Source of the DNA: REEB509 sp044370335 | GTDB taxonomy: Bacteria > Pseudomonadota > Alphaproteobacteria > Caulobacterales > Aquidulcibacteraceae | Direction: 5' to 3' | Assembly: GCA_044370335.1 (NCBI GenBank) | Contig: JBILVS010000002.1 | Span: forward strand, 5,854 to 69,853 | Length of the DNA stretch: 64,000 nt | In this document: piece by piece, positions 17,610-26,180 of the stretch | How positions within the stretch are numbered: position 1 is the first letter of the stretch | How the letters are laid out: every line of letters starts with the position of its first letter | Translations under genes and position numbers: made by a program | Notes under the pieces: model-generated | Databases searched by the model: none | Told to the model about the DNA's origin: nothing | What the model saw: the letters and a program-made list of their open reading frames with translations, nothing else

Positions 17610-18266
17610 ATGAGCGTTCGTCGCCTGGCCGCCAATCAACCGCCCAGCTTCGCTTTCAGCGCCGAGACGCTGGAGAAAGCCCGCTGGTGGATCGCGAAGT
17701 ACCCCGAGAGCCGCTCGCAGTCGGCGGTGATCCCGCTGCTTTGGCTCGTCCAGAAGCAGGAGGGCTGGGTGTCGGAGCCCGCGATCCGGGCGATCGCGGA
17801 GATGCTCTCCATGCCGGTGATCCGGGTACTGGAGGTCGCGACCTTCTACACGATGTTCCAACTGCACCCGGTGGGCAAATACCACCTCCAAGTCTGCGGG
17901 ACGACGCCGTGCATGCTGCGGGGCGCCGAAGAGCTCAAAGCCGTGTGTAAGCGGCGTATCGGGCCTGCCTTCCAGGTGACGCCGGATGGGTTGTTCAGCT
18001 GGGAAGAGATGGAGTGCCTCGGCGCCTGCGTGAACGCGCCGGTGGTCGCCATCCACGATTATTACCACGAGGACCTGACCGTCCAGGACCTGGAAGAACT
18101 GATCGATAAGCTCGCCCGGGGCGAGACCGTAAAGCCCGGCTCGGCCGTGGGCCGCCAGGCCAGCGCCCCCGAAGGGGGCACGGCCGTCCTGACCGATCGT
18201 ACGCTTTATGACGGGTCTCTCGCGCAGGCCATCACCCTGCCGAACAAGCCGCGGAGCGGCGGCTGA
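17610..18266 (+). CDS. nuoE: NADH-quinone oxidoreductase subunit E (24 kDa)
   Basis: 218-residue subunit of the NADH-oxidising module, holding 2Fe-2S cluster N1a. The four Cys ligands are C96, C101, C136 and C140 (CGTTPC and CLGAC). The long Gly/Pro-rich C-terminal tail is usual in alphaproteobacteria. I chose the ATG at 17610 because MSVRRLA fits the family; an ATG at 17565 has no ribosome site. About 197 bp lie between this start and the broken MerB-like gene, with nothing recognisable except a possible promoter. Its TGA overlaps the next start by one base. Confidence 0.95.
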   Translation: MSVRRLAANQPPSFAFSAETLEKARWWIAKYPESRSQSAVIPLLWLVQKQEGWVSEPAIRAIAEMLSMPVIRVLEVATFYTMFQLHPVGKYHLQVCGTTPCMLRGAEELKAVCKRRIGPAFQVTPDGLFSWEEMECLGACVNAPVVAIHDYYHEDLTVQDLEELIDKLARGETVKPGSAVGRQASAPEGGTAVLTDRTLYDGSLAQAITLPNKPRSGG

Positions 18267-18469
18267 TGGCCGATCCCGAACGCAACCCCAGGTCAGCGCC
18301 CAACCAACGCCTCGCCATCGGCGGGGCTGTCATCTTGGTCATCATCGCTGCCGGCGCGGTGTTGAGCACCGCGCTGAACCAGCCAGGTTACGGCTTGGCG
18401 GCCGCCGGCGTGGGCGTGGTGGCCCTGTTCATGCTGATCGCCCGCGCCAAACGGGAGCAGGGCAAGTGA
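18266..18469 (+). CDS. Small two-helix membrane protein, first of three between nuoE and nuoF
   Basis: 67 residues, family not recognised. Two hydrophobic helices at about 18-37 and 42-60 are joined by a short NQPGYG turn, with a polar N-terminus and a basic tail (RAKREQGK). The start overlaps the nuoE stop (TGATG), and the stop overlaps the next start (GTGA). Such tight coupling inside nuo suggests a complex I accessory or assembly role, but this is inference. Base and codon use match the neighbours. Confidence 0.8.
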   Translation: MADPERNPRSAPNQRLAIGGAVILVIIAAGAVLSTALNQPGYGLAAAGVGVVALFMLIARAKREQGK

Positions 18470-18732
18470 GCGAGGACCCGCAGCGCCCCTCTTGGGTGGC
18501 GAAGCCTCGGCTCCCCACCGATCCGGCGATTTCACCTGGCGGCGGACAGGGGGCGAAGGCCGCCGTTTTGGTGATCTATGGGCTCGCCTTTTTTGGCATG
18601 GCGGGCGCGGCGGCGTACATGACCATCTCCCGCGGGTTCGCGTTCACGCAGCCGCAGGTGCTGATTCCGACCATGGGCTCTTTGTGGTTTCTGGTGCGGA
18701 TTATCATGGTGGCAAGGCCTAAGCCGCGATGA
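18466..18732 (+). CDS. Small two-helix membrane protein, second of three between nuoE and nuoF
   Basis: 88 residues from GTG 18466, overlapping the previous stop by four bases. The polar N-terminal 30 residues (SEDPQRPSWVAKPRLP) are followed by helices at about 33-52 and 64-82 and a short basic end (ARPKPR). The GGAGCAGGGCAA stretch before the GTG can serve as ribosome site. The ATG of the third protein overlaps its stop (ATGA). Family not recognised. The layout implies co-translation with nuoE and the two partners. Confidence 0.78.
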   Translation: MSEDPQRPSWVAKPRLPTDPAISPGGGQGAKAAVLVIYGLAFFGMAGAAAYMTISRGFAFTQPQVLIPTMGSLWFLVRIIMVARPKPR

Positions 18733-18929
18733 GCCAAAGGCCGACCCGCAAGCCGCTGCTGCAGGCGATTTTGGCCCTGGTGCTGTTCGGCAACGCGGCC
18801 GTTTTTGCGATGCCCGCTTTTGTCGGGCAATCGCTCAAAGGGTGGGAAATTGGCGTTGTCGTTATTTTGGCGGCGCTTGGCGTCGCGTTCGGCATTGCCG
18901 GATTGAAAGGCCTGCGGAGCGCAGGCTAA
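18729..18929 (+). CDS. Small two-helix membrane protein, third of three between nuoE and nuoF
   Basis: 66 residues with helices at about 10-29 (LLQAILALVLFGNAAVFAMP) and 39-60, a basic N-terminus (SQRPTRK) and a short basic end. It overlaps the previous gene by ATGA and ends 30 bp before nuoF. Family not recognised. With its two neighbours it makes a set of three two-helix proteins in the middle of the complex I operon. Confidence 0.78.
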   Translation: MSQRPTRKPLLQAILALVLFGNAAVFAMPAFVGQSLKGWEIGVVVILAALGVAFGIAGLKGLRSAG

Positions 18930-18959
18930 GTGCGGACGTCGAGACGATAGGTAACGGAC

Positions 18960-20270
18960 ATGCTCGGGGACAAGGATCGCATCTTTCTCAATCTCTATGG
19001 CGCCCAGGACTGGCGCTTGGAGGCCGCGAAGAAGCGCGGGGCGTGGAACGCGACGAAAGACATGATCGATTGCGGCCGCGACTGGATCATCCAGCAGGTC
19101 AAGGATTCGGGGCTCCGGGGCCGGGGCGGAGCGGGGTTCCCCACAGGCCTCAAGTGGTCCTTCATGCCGAAAGAGGTGAAGGACCGGCCTCATTACCTCG
19201 TTGTGAACGCCGACGAATCAGAGCCTGGCACCTGCAAAGACCGCGATATGATGCGGCATGACCCGCATCTGTTGATCGAAGGTTGCCTGATCGCCTCGTT
19301 CTGCATGCAGGCGCATGCGGCCTACATCTACATCCGCGGCGAATATGTCTGGGAGCGCGAGATCCTCGAGGCCGCGATCAAGGAGGCTTACGAGGCCAAG
19401 CTGATCGGCAAGAACAACGTCCATGGCTGGGATTTCGACCTTTACGTTCACCACGGCGCCGGCGCCTACATTTGCGGGGAAGAAACGGCCCTTTTGGAAA
19501 GTCTTGAGGGCAAAAAAGGCCAGCCGCGCCTGAAGCCGCCTTTCCCCGCAAACGCGGGGCTCTATGGCTGCCCCACCACCGTGAACAACGTCGAATCGAT
19601 CGCGGTGGTGCCCACGATCCTGCGCCGCGGCGCGAAGTGGTTCGCCTCGTTCGGCCGTGCGAACAACACCGGGACGAAGGTCTACTGCGTGTCCGGCCAT
19701 GTGAACCGGCCCTGCAACATCGAAGAGGCCATGAGCATCCCGCTCAAGGAGCTGATCGAGGTGCATTGCGGGGGGGTCCGCGGCGGTTGGGGCAACCTCA
19801 AGGCGGTGATCCCCGGCGGATCGTCCGTGCCGCTGTTGCCGGCGGATATCTGTGAAACGGTCCTGATGGATTTCGACGCCCTGCGTGAGGTGAAATCAGG
19901 CCTCGGCACCGCCGCCGTCATTGTCATGGATCAGAGCGCAGACGTCGTCAAAGCGATCGCCCGGATCTCCTATTTCTACAAACATGAGAGCTGCGGCCAA
20001 TGCACGCCCTGCCGGGAAGGCACGGGCTGGATGTGGCGCGTGCTGGAACGGATGGCGGTGGGTGAGGCCGAGCACCGCGAAATCGACCTGCTCTTGGATG
20101 TCGCGGGCCAAGTCGAGGGCCACACGATATGCGCCCTGGGCGACGCCGCGGCTTGGCCGGTGCAGGGCCTGATCCGCCACTTCCGCCACGAGATCGAAGC
20201 CCGGATCGACCGCTATCGCGCCGCCAAGGGCATCCATGCAGTAAAAACCCCGCAGGTGGCGGCGGAGTAG
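18960..20270 (+). CDS. nuoF: NADH-quinone oxidoreductase subunit F (51 kDa)
   Basis: 436-residue flavoprotein subunit that takes electrons from NADH to FMN and on to 4Fe-4S cluster N3. The NADH/FMN glycine-rich motif GLRGRGGAGFPTG lies near residues 51-63. The FMN-binding NADESEPGT and GAGAYICGEETAL follow. N3 ligands are C345, C348, C351 and C391. It ends in TAG, showing that TAG is an ordinary stop here. Three non-nuo genes lie between it and nuoG. Confidence 0.98.
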   Translation: MLGDKDRIFLNLYGAQDWRLEAAKKRGAWNATKDMIDCGRDWIIQQVKDSGLRGRGGAGFPTGLKWSFMPKEVKDRPHYLVVNADESEPGTCKDRDMMRHDPHLLIEGCLIASFCMQAHAAYIYIRGEYVWEREILEAAIKEAYEAKLIGKNNVHGWDFDLYVHHGAGAYICGEETALLESLEGKKGQPRLKPPFPANAGLYGCPTTVNNVESIAVVPTILRRGAKWFASFGRANNTGTKVYCVSGHVNRPCNIEEAMSIPLKELIEVHCGGVRGGWGNLKAVIPGGSSVPLLPADICETVLMDFDALREVKSGLGTAAVIVMDQSADVVKAIARISYFYKHESCGQCTPCREGTGWMWRVLERMAVGEAEHREIDLLLDVAGQVEGHTICALGDAAAWPVQGLIRHFRHEIEARIDRYRAAKGIHAVKTPQVAAE

Positions 20271-20275
20271 GGCCA

Positions 20276-20842
20276 ATGATCGCCGAGCCTGCCCTGGAAG
20301 GTGCGACCGAGCGGGCTCTCAAGCCTCTGTTGTTTTCGAAGTTTGAGCGGCGACTTCGTCGCGCGGAGTTAGGCGCCTATGTCGCGACGATGGTTTCGAC
20401 CATGGTCGCAGTCGTCGCGATCATCGGGGCGGTGCGGCAGATGGGCGAGGCCCGCAAAATCGAGCGGGAAGCCACAGCCTATGAAGCGTTTGACGCCTAT
20501 CTGCGCCTCGCTCTGGAGTGTCTGCAGCTGAGTTGCCGCAGCACCCAGCCGCAATACGGGGCGATCATCGCCGATGAGACCGCAGCCCTGCGGCAGAGCT
20601 TCTTCTTCGGCGTCATGCTGAGCGCCGCCGAACACATCCTGCAGGCGCGCCGCAATGACGATTATTGGCGGGATGGCGTTTAGAACAACTCGGCCTACCA
20701 TGAGCCCGCTCTGAGGCAAATGGTGCTCGCCACGGGCGGTCATTTCCAATTCTCGTGTCAGTTGCGGGACGAGATGAGCCTCTTTCTGGAAGACCCTGTC
20801 GTCGCCTTTACCCAGAAGGAGTGGCGAGCCAACAGGACATGA
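20276..20842 (+). pseudogene. Hypothetical membrane-anchored gene with in-frame amber stop
   Basis: From ATG 20276 the frame runs 135 residues to a TAG at 20681-20683. Protein-like sequence then continues in the same frame (NNSAYHEPALRQMVLATGG... to TGA 20842), giving about 188 residues if the TAG were sense. The N-terminal third has a membrane helix (about residues 34-53), followed by a helical region. The downstream part keeps the composition of a coding region, and its stop overlaps an in-frame ATG of the next gene. Family not recognised. It may still make a 135-residue truncated product. Confidence 0.65.
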
Positions 20843-20853
20843 ATGGAGCTGGC

Positions 20854-21150
20854 ATGAGGCACTTTCTCCTGATTTACGAAGCGGACGCCGATTATGCGGA
20901 GAAGCGCGCTCCGTATCGGGGGGCGCACTTGGCTCTAGCAAAAGAAGCCGCAGCCCGGGGCGAGCTGCTCGCCGCCGGCGCTCTGACCGAGCCTGTCGAC
21001 ACAAGCGTGCTCCTGTTCCAGGGTGAAGCGCCAGAGGCGGCCATCGCCTTCGCTCAGGCAGACCCTTATGTCATCCAAGGCGTCGTGCGGTCCTGGCGGG
21101 TCCGGGAATGGGCGACCGTGGTGGGGCCTTTGGCCGCCAACCCAGTGTAA
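20854..21150 (+). CDS. YCII-related (YciI-like) protein
   Basis: 98-residue protein with the small ferredoxin-like YCII fold. It opens with the strand MRHFLLIYEAD, and has the helix RGAHLALAKEAAARGELLAAGAL and the typical FAQADPYVIQGVVRSWRVREW near the end. In characterised members a His-Asp pair is catalytic; HLALAKE and ADPY are the matching places. GGAG lies six bases upstream of ATG 20854; an in-frame ATG at 20839 is also possible. It appears intact although both neighbours are broken. Confidence 0.85.
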   Translation: MRHFLLIYEADADYAEKRAPYRGAHLALAKEAAARGELLAAGALTEPVDTSVLLFQGEAPEAAIAFAQADPYVIQGVVRSWRVREWATVVGPLAANPV

Positions 21151-21199
21151 TCGGAGCTGCGCCGAAGCGCCGCGTGCGTCCTGCGCTGTGATCCAGGCC

Positions 21200-21654
21200 A
21201 TGCTGACGGCCATGATCGCCAATCTCGCCATGGCGACCTTCATGGTCGGCGTCACTGTCACCATCCACTTCTTCGGTCTGCTTCTGCTCTTGCGGGCGCT
21301 GCGTTGGAGGGGCGGCCGCTTCCTGGCCCGCCGGAGCGTTGTGGGGCAGGGGGCTTTGGTGCTGTTCGTGGTGTTTGGTGTTTTCTCCATTCACACTGTG
21401 GAATTTTGACTTTATGCGGCGGCCTTCATGGCCGTGGGCGCTTTGGATGCGTTGGAGCAGGCGCTTTACCTCTCCGCGATGAACGTCGCGTCCCTGGGGT
21501 ATGGAGGCATCCTTTTGAGCTCCGACTGGCGTTTCTTTGGCGCAATCGAAACAACCAATGGCGTCATCCTCTTTGCGTGGTCCGCCGCGTTTCTCTTTCC
21601 GGGATGACCCTGCTGAAGACGCTGGAGCACAACTGGCTTGAGCGTGACGACTGA
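21200..21654 (+). pseudogene. Broken two-helix potassium-type ion channel gene
   Basis: The upstream frame (ATG 21200 or GTG 21188) has a first helix (MVGVTVTIHFFGLLLLLRAL) and a second one ending HTVEF. It meets TGA at 21407-21409 and continues sensibly in the same frame with LYAAAF, a pore region with filter-like SLGYGG, and a last helix. Near 21596 a missing base shifts the end (MTLLKTLEHNWLERDD) into another frame. Trp is the likely original at the TGA (TGG to TGA). Adding one base gives about 151 residues, a normal length for bacterial two-helix Ion_trans_2 proteins. Two lesions make function unlikely. Confidence 0.72.
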
Positions 21655-21754
21655 CGATGTCGCCTAACATCAGTTTTGCGCCGCTTGTGGGCGCCGGGCC
21701 CTCTTGCGCCTGGGCGCAAGCTCGGCCATCAGCTTTGCCTCAAAGGAATGGGCG

Positions 21755-23851
21755 ATGGCGAAGATTCTCGTCGACGGCGTGGAAGTGGACGTGCCGGCTG
21801 AATACACGCTTCTGCAGGCGTGTGAGGCGGCGGGAGCGGAAATCCCGCGGTTTTGTTACCATGAACGGCTCTCTATCGCCGGTAATTGCCGGATGTGTCT
21901 GGTCGAGCTCAAGGGCGCACCAAAGCCCGTGGCGAGCTGCGCCTGGGGCGTGAAGGACTGCCGCCCCGGACCGAACGGCGAGCCGCCGGAGGTGTTCACC
22001 AAAACCCCCGTCGTCAAAAAGGCGCGGGAAGGGGTGATGGAGTTTCTGCTCATCAACCACCCGCTCGACTGCCCAATCTGCGACCAGGGTGGGGAATGCG
22101 ACCTGCAGGACCAGTCCATCGCCTATGGTCGCGGCGGCACGCGGTTCGACGAGAACAAGCGCGCGGTTGAAGAAAAATACATGGGGCCGTTGGTCAAAAC
22201 GGTGATGACCCGCTGTATCCAGTGCACCCGCTGCGTGCGGTTTGCAACCGAAGTGGCCGGCGTGCCCGAGATCGGCGCCACGGGCCGCGGCGAGGACATG
22301 GAGATCACGACTTATCTCGAACAGGCGCTATCGAGCGAGCTGTCCGCCAACGTGATCGACTTGTGCCCGGTGGGCGCTTTGACCTCCAAGCCTTACGCCT
22401 TCAACGCGCGGCCTTGGGAACTGAAGAAAACCGAATCGGTCGACGTCATGGATGCGGTGGGCGCCAATATCCGGGTCGACGCCCGGGGGCCGGAGGTGCT
22501 CCGGGTGCTGCCGCGACTGAACGAAGAGATCAACGAGGAGTGGATCTCCGACAAGACCCGCTACGCCGAAGACGGCCTGAAGCGGCAACGGTTGGATCAG
22601 CCCTTCGTGCGCAAGGACGGCAAGTTGACCCCGGTCAGCTGGGACGAGGCTTTGGCGGCCGCCGCGAAGGCCCTGAGCGGCGATCCCGCCCGCATTGGCG
22701 CGCTGGCCGGCGATCTCGCCTGCACTGAAAGCATGAAGGCGACCCTCGACCTGATGAAGGCTCTGGGCGTTTCAAATCTCGATTGCCGGGTCGACGGGGC
22801 GAAGCTCTCCACCGGCCTGCGGCAGGGGTATCTGTTCAACACCACGATCATGGGCATTGAGGACGCCGACGCGATCCTTCTGGTCGGGACCAATCCGCGC
22901 CTCGAAGCGCCTCTTATCAATGCGCGCATCCGCAAAGCCTGGCTGCGCAAACCCCTGGCCATCGGGGTGATCGGCGAAGCGGTCGATCTGACCTACCGCT
23001 ATGCGCATCTGGGCGCAGGACCCTCATCTCTTGCGGAGTTGGCGGCTGGCCGCGGCTCCTTCTTTGAAACGCTCAGAGGTGCGAAGCGACCGATGATCAT
23101 CATCGGGCAGGGCGCATTGACCCGAGACGATGGCGCGCAGGTACTGCGGCTCGCGGGTGGGCTTGCGGCGGCCGCCGGCCTCGTGAAGGCCGAAGAAGGC
23201 TGGAACGGGTTCAACGTGCTGCACACCGCGGCGGCTCGGGTTGCGGGCCTTGATCTGGGATTTGCCACCGGAAAGACTGCGGCCGAACAGATCGCCGCGG
23301 CCAATTCCGGCCAACTCGACACGCTCCTGCTGCTCGGCGTTGACGAAATCGAGCTGCCGCGAGCCGGCGCGACGGTGATCTACATCGGCTCGCACGGGGA
23401 TCGCGGCGCGCACCGGGCGGACATCATCCTGCCTGGCGCGGCCTACACCGAAAAGCACGCGACCTGGGTCAACACCGAAGGCCGGGTCCAATTCGGCCGT
23501 CGGGCGGCTTTCCCGAAAGGGAAAGCGCGGGACGATTGGGCGATCTTGCGCGCGCTTTCGGACCGGGTTGGCAAAACGCTGCCCTACAACGACTTGGTGG
23601 CCTTGCGCGCCAAGATGATGGCCGATCACCCGACCTTTGCCGGCGTTGATTACGCTCCCGGCGCGCAAGGCTCGGAAAGCTTCGATCCTGCAACCCTTGG
23701 CTCTGATGGGCCGGTCAGCGACGCGGCCTTCGCAAGCCCGATCGAAGACTTCTACCTAACCAACCCCATTGCGCGGGCCAGTGCGACGATGGCGGCATGC
23801 AGCGAGGCGGCCAAAACCCGCTGGACCGCGCATCGCACGGCGGCGGAGTAA
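21755..23851 (+). CDS. nuoG: NADH-quinone oxidoreductase subunit G (75 kDa)
   Basis: 698-residue large Fe-S subunit of the electron-input arm. The N-terminal 2Fe-2S cluster ligands are C34, C45, C48 and C62. The N5/N4 region has DCPICDQGGECDLQDQ and CIQCTRCVRF. A molybdopterin-oxidoreductase-like domain without cofactor fills the rest. I chose the ATG at 21755 (MAKILVDG) with AAAGGA seven bases upstream; an upstream start at 21704 would add 17 residues unlike the family. It resumes the nuo operon after the broken channel gene. Confidence 0.97.
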   Translation: MAKILVDGVEVDVPAEYTLLQACEAAGAEIPRFCYHERLSIAGNCRMCLVELKGAPKPVASCAWGVKDCRPGPNGEPPEVFTKTPVVKKAREGVMEFLLINHPLDCPICDQGGECDLQDQSIAYGRGGTRFDENKRAVEEKYMGPLVKTVMTRCIQCTRCVRFATEVAGVPEIGATGRGEDMEITTYLEQALSSELSANVIDLCPVGALTSKPYAFNARPWELKKTESVDVMDAVGANIRVDARGPEVLRVLPRLNEEINEEWISDKTRYAEDGLKRQRLDQPFVRKDGKLTPVSWDEALAAAAKALSGDPARIGALAGDLACTESMKATLDLMKALGVSNLDCRVDGAKLSTGLRQGYLFNTTIMGIEDADAILLVGTNPRLEAPLINARIRKAWLRKPLAIGVIGEAVDLTYRYAHLGAGPSSLAELAAGRGSFFETLRGAKRPMIIIGQGALTRDDGAQVLRLAGGLAAAAGLVKAEEGWNGFNVLHTAAARVAGLDLGFATGKTAAEQIAAANSGQLDTLLLLGVDEIELPRAGATVIYIGSHGDRGAHRADIILPGAAYTEKHATWVNTEGRVQFGRRAAFPKGKARDDWAILRALSDRVGKTLPYNDLVALRAKMMADHPTFAGVDYAPGAQGSESFDPATLGSDGPVSDAAFASPIEDFYLTNPIARASATMAACSEAAKTRWTAHRTAAE

Positions 23852-23856
23852 CGGCA

Positions 23857-24957
23857 ATGGCGGGTTTTGTAGCCGAGTTCGGCCCCCTGTGGGGCACGCT
23901 TTTGGCGGTGGCGCAGGTCTTGGCCGTGATGGTCATGCTGCTGTTGACGCTCGCCTTCATCCTGCTATTCGACCGCAAGGTGTGGGCGGCGGTGCAGATG
24001 CGCAAAGGGCCCAATGTGGTGGGCCCGTTCGGCCTGCTTCAGTCCTTCGCGGACTTTTTCAAGTTCGTTTTCAAAGAGATTGTGATCCCAGCAGGGGCCA
24101 ATAAGACGGTGTTCATCCTGGCGCCGCTGATGACGCTGGTGTTGGCGTTTGCGGCATGGGCCGTCGTGCCGATAGCGCCGGGCTGGGTGATCTCGGACCT
24201 GAATGTCGGGATTTTGTACCTTTTCGCGATTTCCTCGCTCGGCGTTTACGGCATCATCATGGGAGGATGGGCTTCGAACTCGAAGTATCCCTTCCTCGGC
24301 TCGCTCCGGTCCGCGGCCCAGATGGTGTCCTACGAGGTCTCCATCGGCTTTGTGATCATCACAGTGCTGCTGCTCGTCGGCTCGATGAACCTGACGGCCA
24401 TTGTCGACAACCAGGCCGGGGGTATCTGGGAATGGCACGCCTTTGCGTGGCCCACCGTCTTCATCATGTTCCCGATGTTCGTGATCTTTTTCATCTCGGC
24501 GCTGGCGGAGACGAACCGGCCGCCTTTCGATTTGCCGGAAGCGGAATCCGAACTCGTGGCGGGCTACCAAGTGGAATACAGCTCCACCCCGTACCTGCTC
24601 TTCATGATCGGGGAATATCTCAACATCGTGCTGATGTGCGCGATGATCTCCATCCTGTTCCTGGGCGGCTGGCATCTGCCATGGGGGCCGATCGAGAGCC
24701 TGCCGCTGCCTGGCTGGGCCATTCCCTTCGCCGGCTTCTTGGTGCTCTACGCCAAAATCTGGTTTGTGTTCTTTCTGTTCGCGATGGTGAAGGCGATCGT
24801 GCCTCGCTACCGCTACGACCAGTTGATGCGGCTGGGTTGGAAGGTGTTTCTGCCCACCGCTTTGATCGCCGTGATCGCGGTGGGCGCCTATCGCGTGCAC
24901 GAAGTGGCGGCTGAACGCGCTATGCCCGCCGCTATCTCTGAACCGACGGGAGGCTGA
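23857..24957 (+). CDS. nuoH: NADH-quinone oxidoreductase subunit H
   Basis: 366-residue membrane subunit (about eight to nine helices) that links the quinone cavity to the proton channels. The acidic loop ALAETNRPPFDLPEAESELV lies at about residues 214-233, and QMRKGPNVVGPFGLLQ near the N-terminus. GGAG lies before ATG 23857, five bases after the nuoG stop. Confidence 0.98.
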   Translation: MAGFVAEFGPLWGTLLAVAQVLAVMVMLLLTLAFILLFDRKVWAAVQMRKGPNVVGPFGLLQSFADFFKFVFKEIVIPAGANKTVFILAPLMTLVLAFAAWAVVPIAPGWVISDLNVGILYLFAISSLGVYGIIMGGWASNSKYPFLGSLRSAAQMVSYEVSIGFVIITVLLLVGSMNLTAIVDNQAGGIWEWHAFAWPTVFIMFPMFVIFFISALAETNRPPFDLPEAESELVAGYQVEYSSTPYLLFMIGEYLNIVLMCAMISILFLGGWHLPWGPIESLPLPGWAIPFAGFLVLYAKIWFVFFLFAMVKAIVPRYRYDQLMRLGWKVFLPTALIAVIAVGAYRVHEVAAERAMPAAISEPTGG

Positions 24958-24963
24958 AGAGCC

Positions 24964-25452
24964 ATGTCGCGCATTCTGCAGGCGGCCAAAGCCGCCTTGA
25001 TGTTGGACTTTCTTGGGGCCTTCGCCCTCGGGATGAAGAAGTTCGTCGAACGCAAACCGACCCTGAACTATCCTTATGAAAAAGGCCCGCTCAGCCCGCG
25101 CTTCCGCGGGGAGCACGCCTTGCGCCGTTACGCCAACGGCGAGGAACGGTGCATCGCCTGCAAGCTCTGCGAGGCGATTTGCCCAGCCCAGGCCATCACC
25201 ATTGAAGCCGAGCCGCGGGAAGACGGCAGCCGCCGGACCACGCGCTACGACATCGACATGGTGAAGTGCATCTATTGCGGCTTTTGCCAGGAGGCATGCC
25301 CTGTGGACGCCATTGTGGAAGGCCCGAATTTTGAGTTCGCTGCGGAGACGCGTGAAGAGCTCTACTACGACAAAGAACGGCTTTTAGCGAACGGCGATCG
25401 CTGGGAGCGGGAAATTGCGCGAAACCTCGAACTGGATGCGCCGTATCGGTAA
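24964..25452 (+). CDS. nuoI: NADH-quinone oxidoreductase subunit I
   Basis: 162-residue 8Fe ferredoxin-type subunit carrying clusters N6a and N6b. Two CxxCxxCxxxCP motifs are visible: CIACKLCEAICP and CIYCGFCQEACP, at about residues 63-74 and 102-113. It lies six bases after nuoH. A 109-bp gap with a terminator-like hairpin follows before nuoJ. Confidence 0.98.
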   Translation: MSRILQAAKAALMLDFLGAFALGMKKFVERKPTLNYPYEKGPLSPRFRGEHALRRYANGEERCIACKLCEAICPAQAITIEAEPREDGSRRTTRYDIDMVKCIYCGFCQEACPVDAIVEGPNFEFAAETREELYYDKERLLANGDRWEREIARNLELDAPYR

Positions 25453-25510
25453 AAGGCGCTCGACTTTAGGGGGTTTCTGAGCGAGGCACACGGCTTAAAG
25501 GGCACACGCC

Positions 25511-25536
25511 GCGGCGGGGTTTCCCCGGCGGTTTTT
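25511..25536 (+). terminator. Terminator-like hairpin between nuoI and nuoJ
   Basis: GGCGGGG-TTT-CCCCGGC forms a short GC stem (five pairs, one mismatch, then more) and is followed at once by T5 (25532-25536). It is the widest gap inside the J-to-N half of nuo. It may partly end transcription after nuoI or act as a processing site. The mismatch makes full termination doubtful. Confidence 0.35.
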
Positions 25537-25561
25537 CCATAACCGAAGGGCTTTTTGGGGC

Positions 25562-26170
25562 ATGCTGGCGGGAATCGCATTTTACGCGCTTGCAGCGGTG
25601 GCGATCGTTTCGGCGCTTTGCGTCGTCTCGTCGCGCAACCCGGTGCACTCGGTTCTGTTCCTCATTCTGACGTTCTTCACCGCCGCGGGCCTGTTCGTGC
25701 TCATCGGGGCTGAGTTCCTCGCGATGCTTCTAGTGGTCGTCTATGTCGGGGCGGTTGCGGTGCTGTTTCTGTTTGTCGTGATGATGCTGGACGTCGATTT
25801 CGTCGAACTCAGACAGGGCTTTTTGAACTACCTGCCTCTGGGTGCGCTCGTTGCGCTGGTGCTGCTTGGGCAGATCGGCCTTGTGGCGAGCGCTGTGCTG
25901 CAGAACCAGGCTGTGCAGCTCAACCCTGACGCCACCGCCCAGCTGGCGCCGACCAACGCCGAAGCCATCGGGGCGGTGCTCTACACCCGCTATTTCCTAG
26001 TGTTCCAACTCTCCGGACTCGTGCTTTTCGTGGCGATGATCGGCGCGATCGTGCTCACGCTGCGGAGCCGCGTGGGCGTCAAGAAGCAAAGCGTGTCTCG
26101 GCAGGTGGGTCGTCGGCGACAGGACGCGGTCGGGCTCAAAGATGTGCGGCCGGGCCAGGGCTTGGGCTGA
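25562..26170 (+). CDS. nuoJ: NADH-quinone oxidoreductase subunit J
   Basis: 202-residue membrane subunit with five helices. The conserved third-helix segment EFLAMLLVVVYVGAVAVLFLFVVMML, whose pi-bulge rotates during turnover, is at about residues 54-79. The Arg/Lys-rich tail (VGRRRQDAVGLKDV) is usual in alphaproteobacteria. The start ATG 25562 has GGGG just upstream. It ends 10 bp before nuoK. Confidence 0.96.
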   Translation: MLAGIAFYALAAVAIVSALCVVSSRNPVHSVLFLILTFFTAAGLFVLIGAEFLAMLLVVVYVGAVAVLFLFVVMMLDVDFVELRQGFLNYLPLGALVALVLLGQIGLVASAVLQNQAVQLNPDATAQLAPTNAEAIGAVLYTRYFLVFQLSGLVLFVAMIGAIVLTLRSRVGVKKQSVSRQVGRRRQDAVGLKDVRPGQGLG

Positions 26171-26180
26171 GGGGGCGGTG

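Noticed and set aside
15500..21700. Insertion sequence or prophage as cause of the insertions in nuo.
   Set aside because: No transposase, integrase, terminal repeats or target duplications were visible at the borders.
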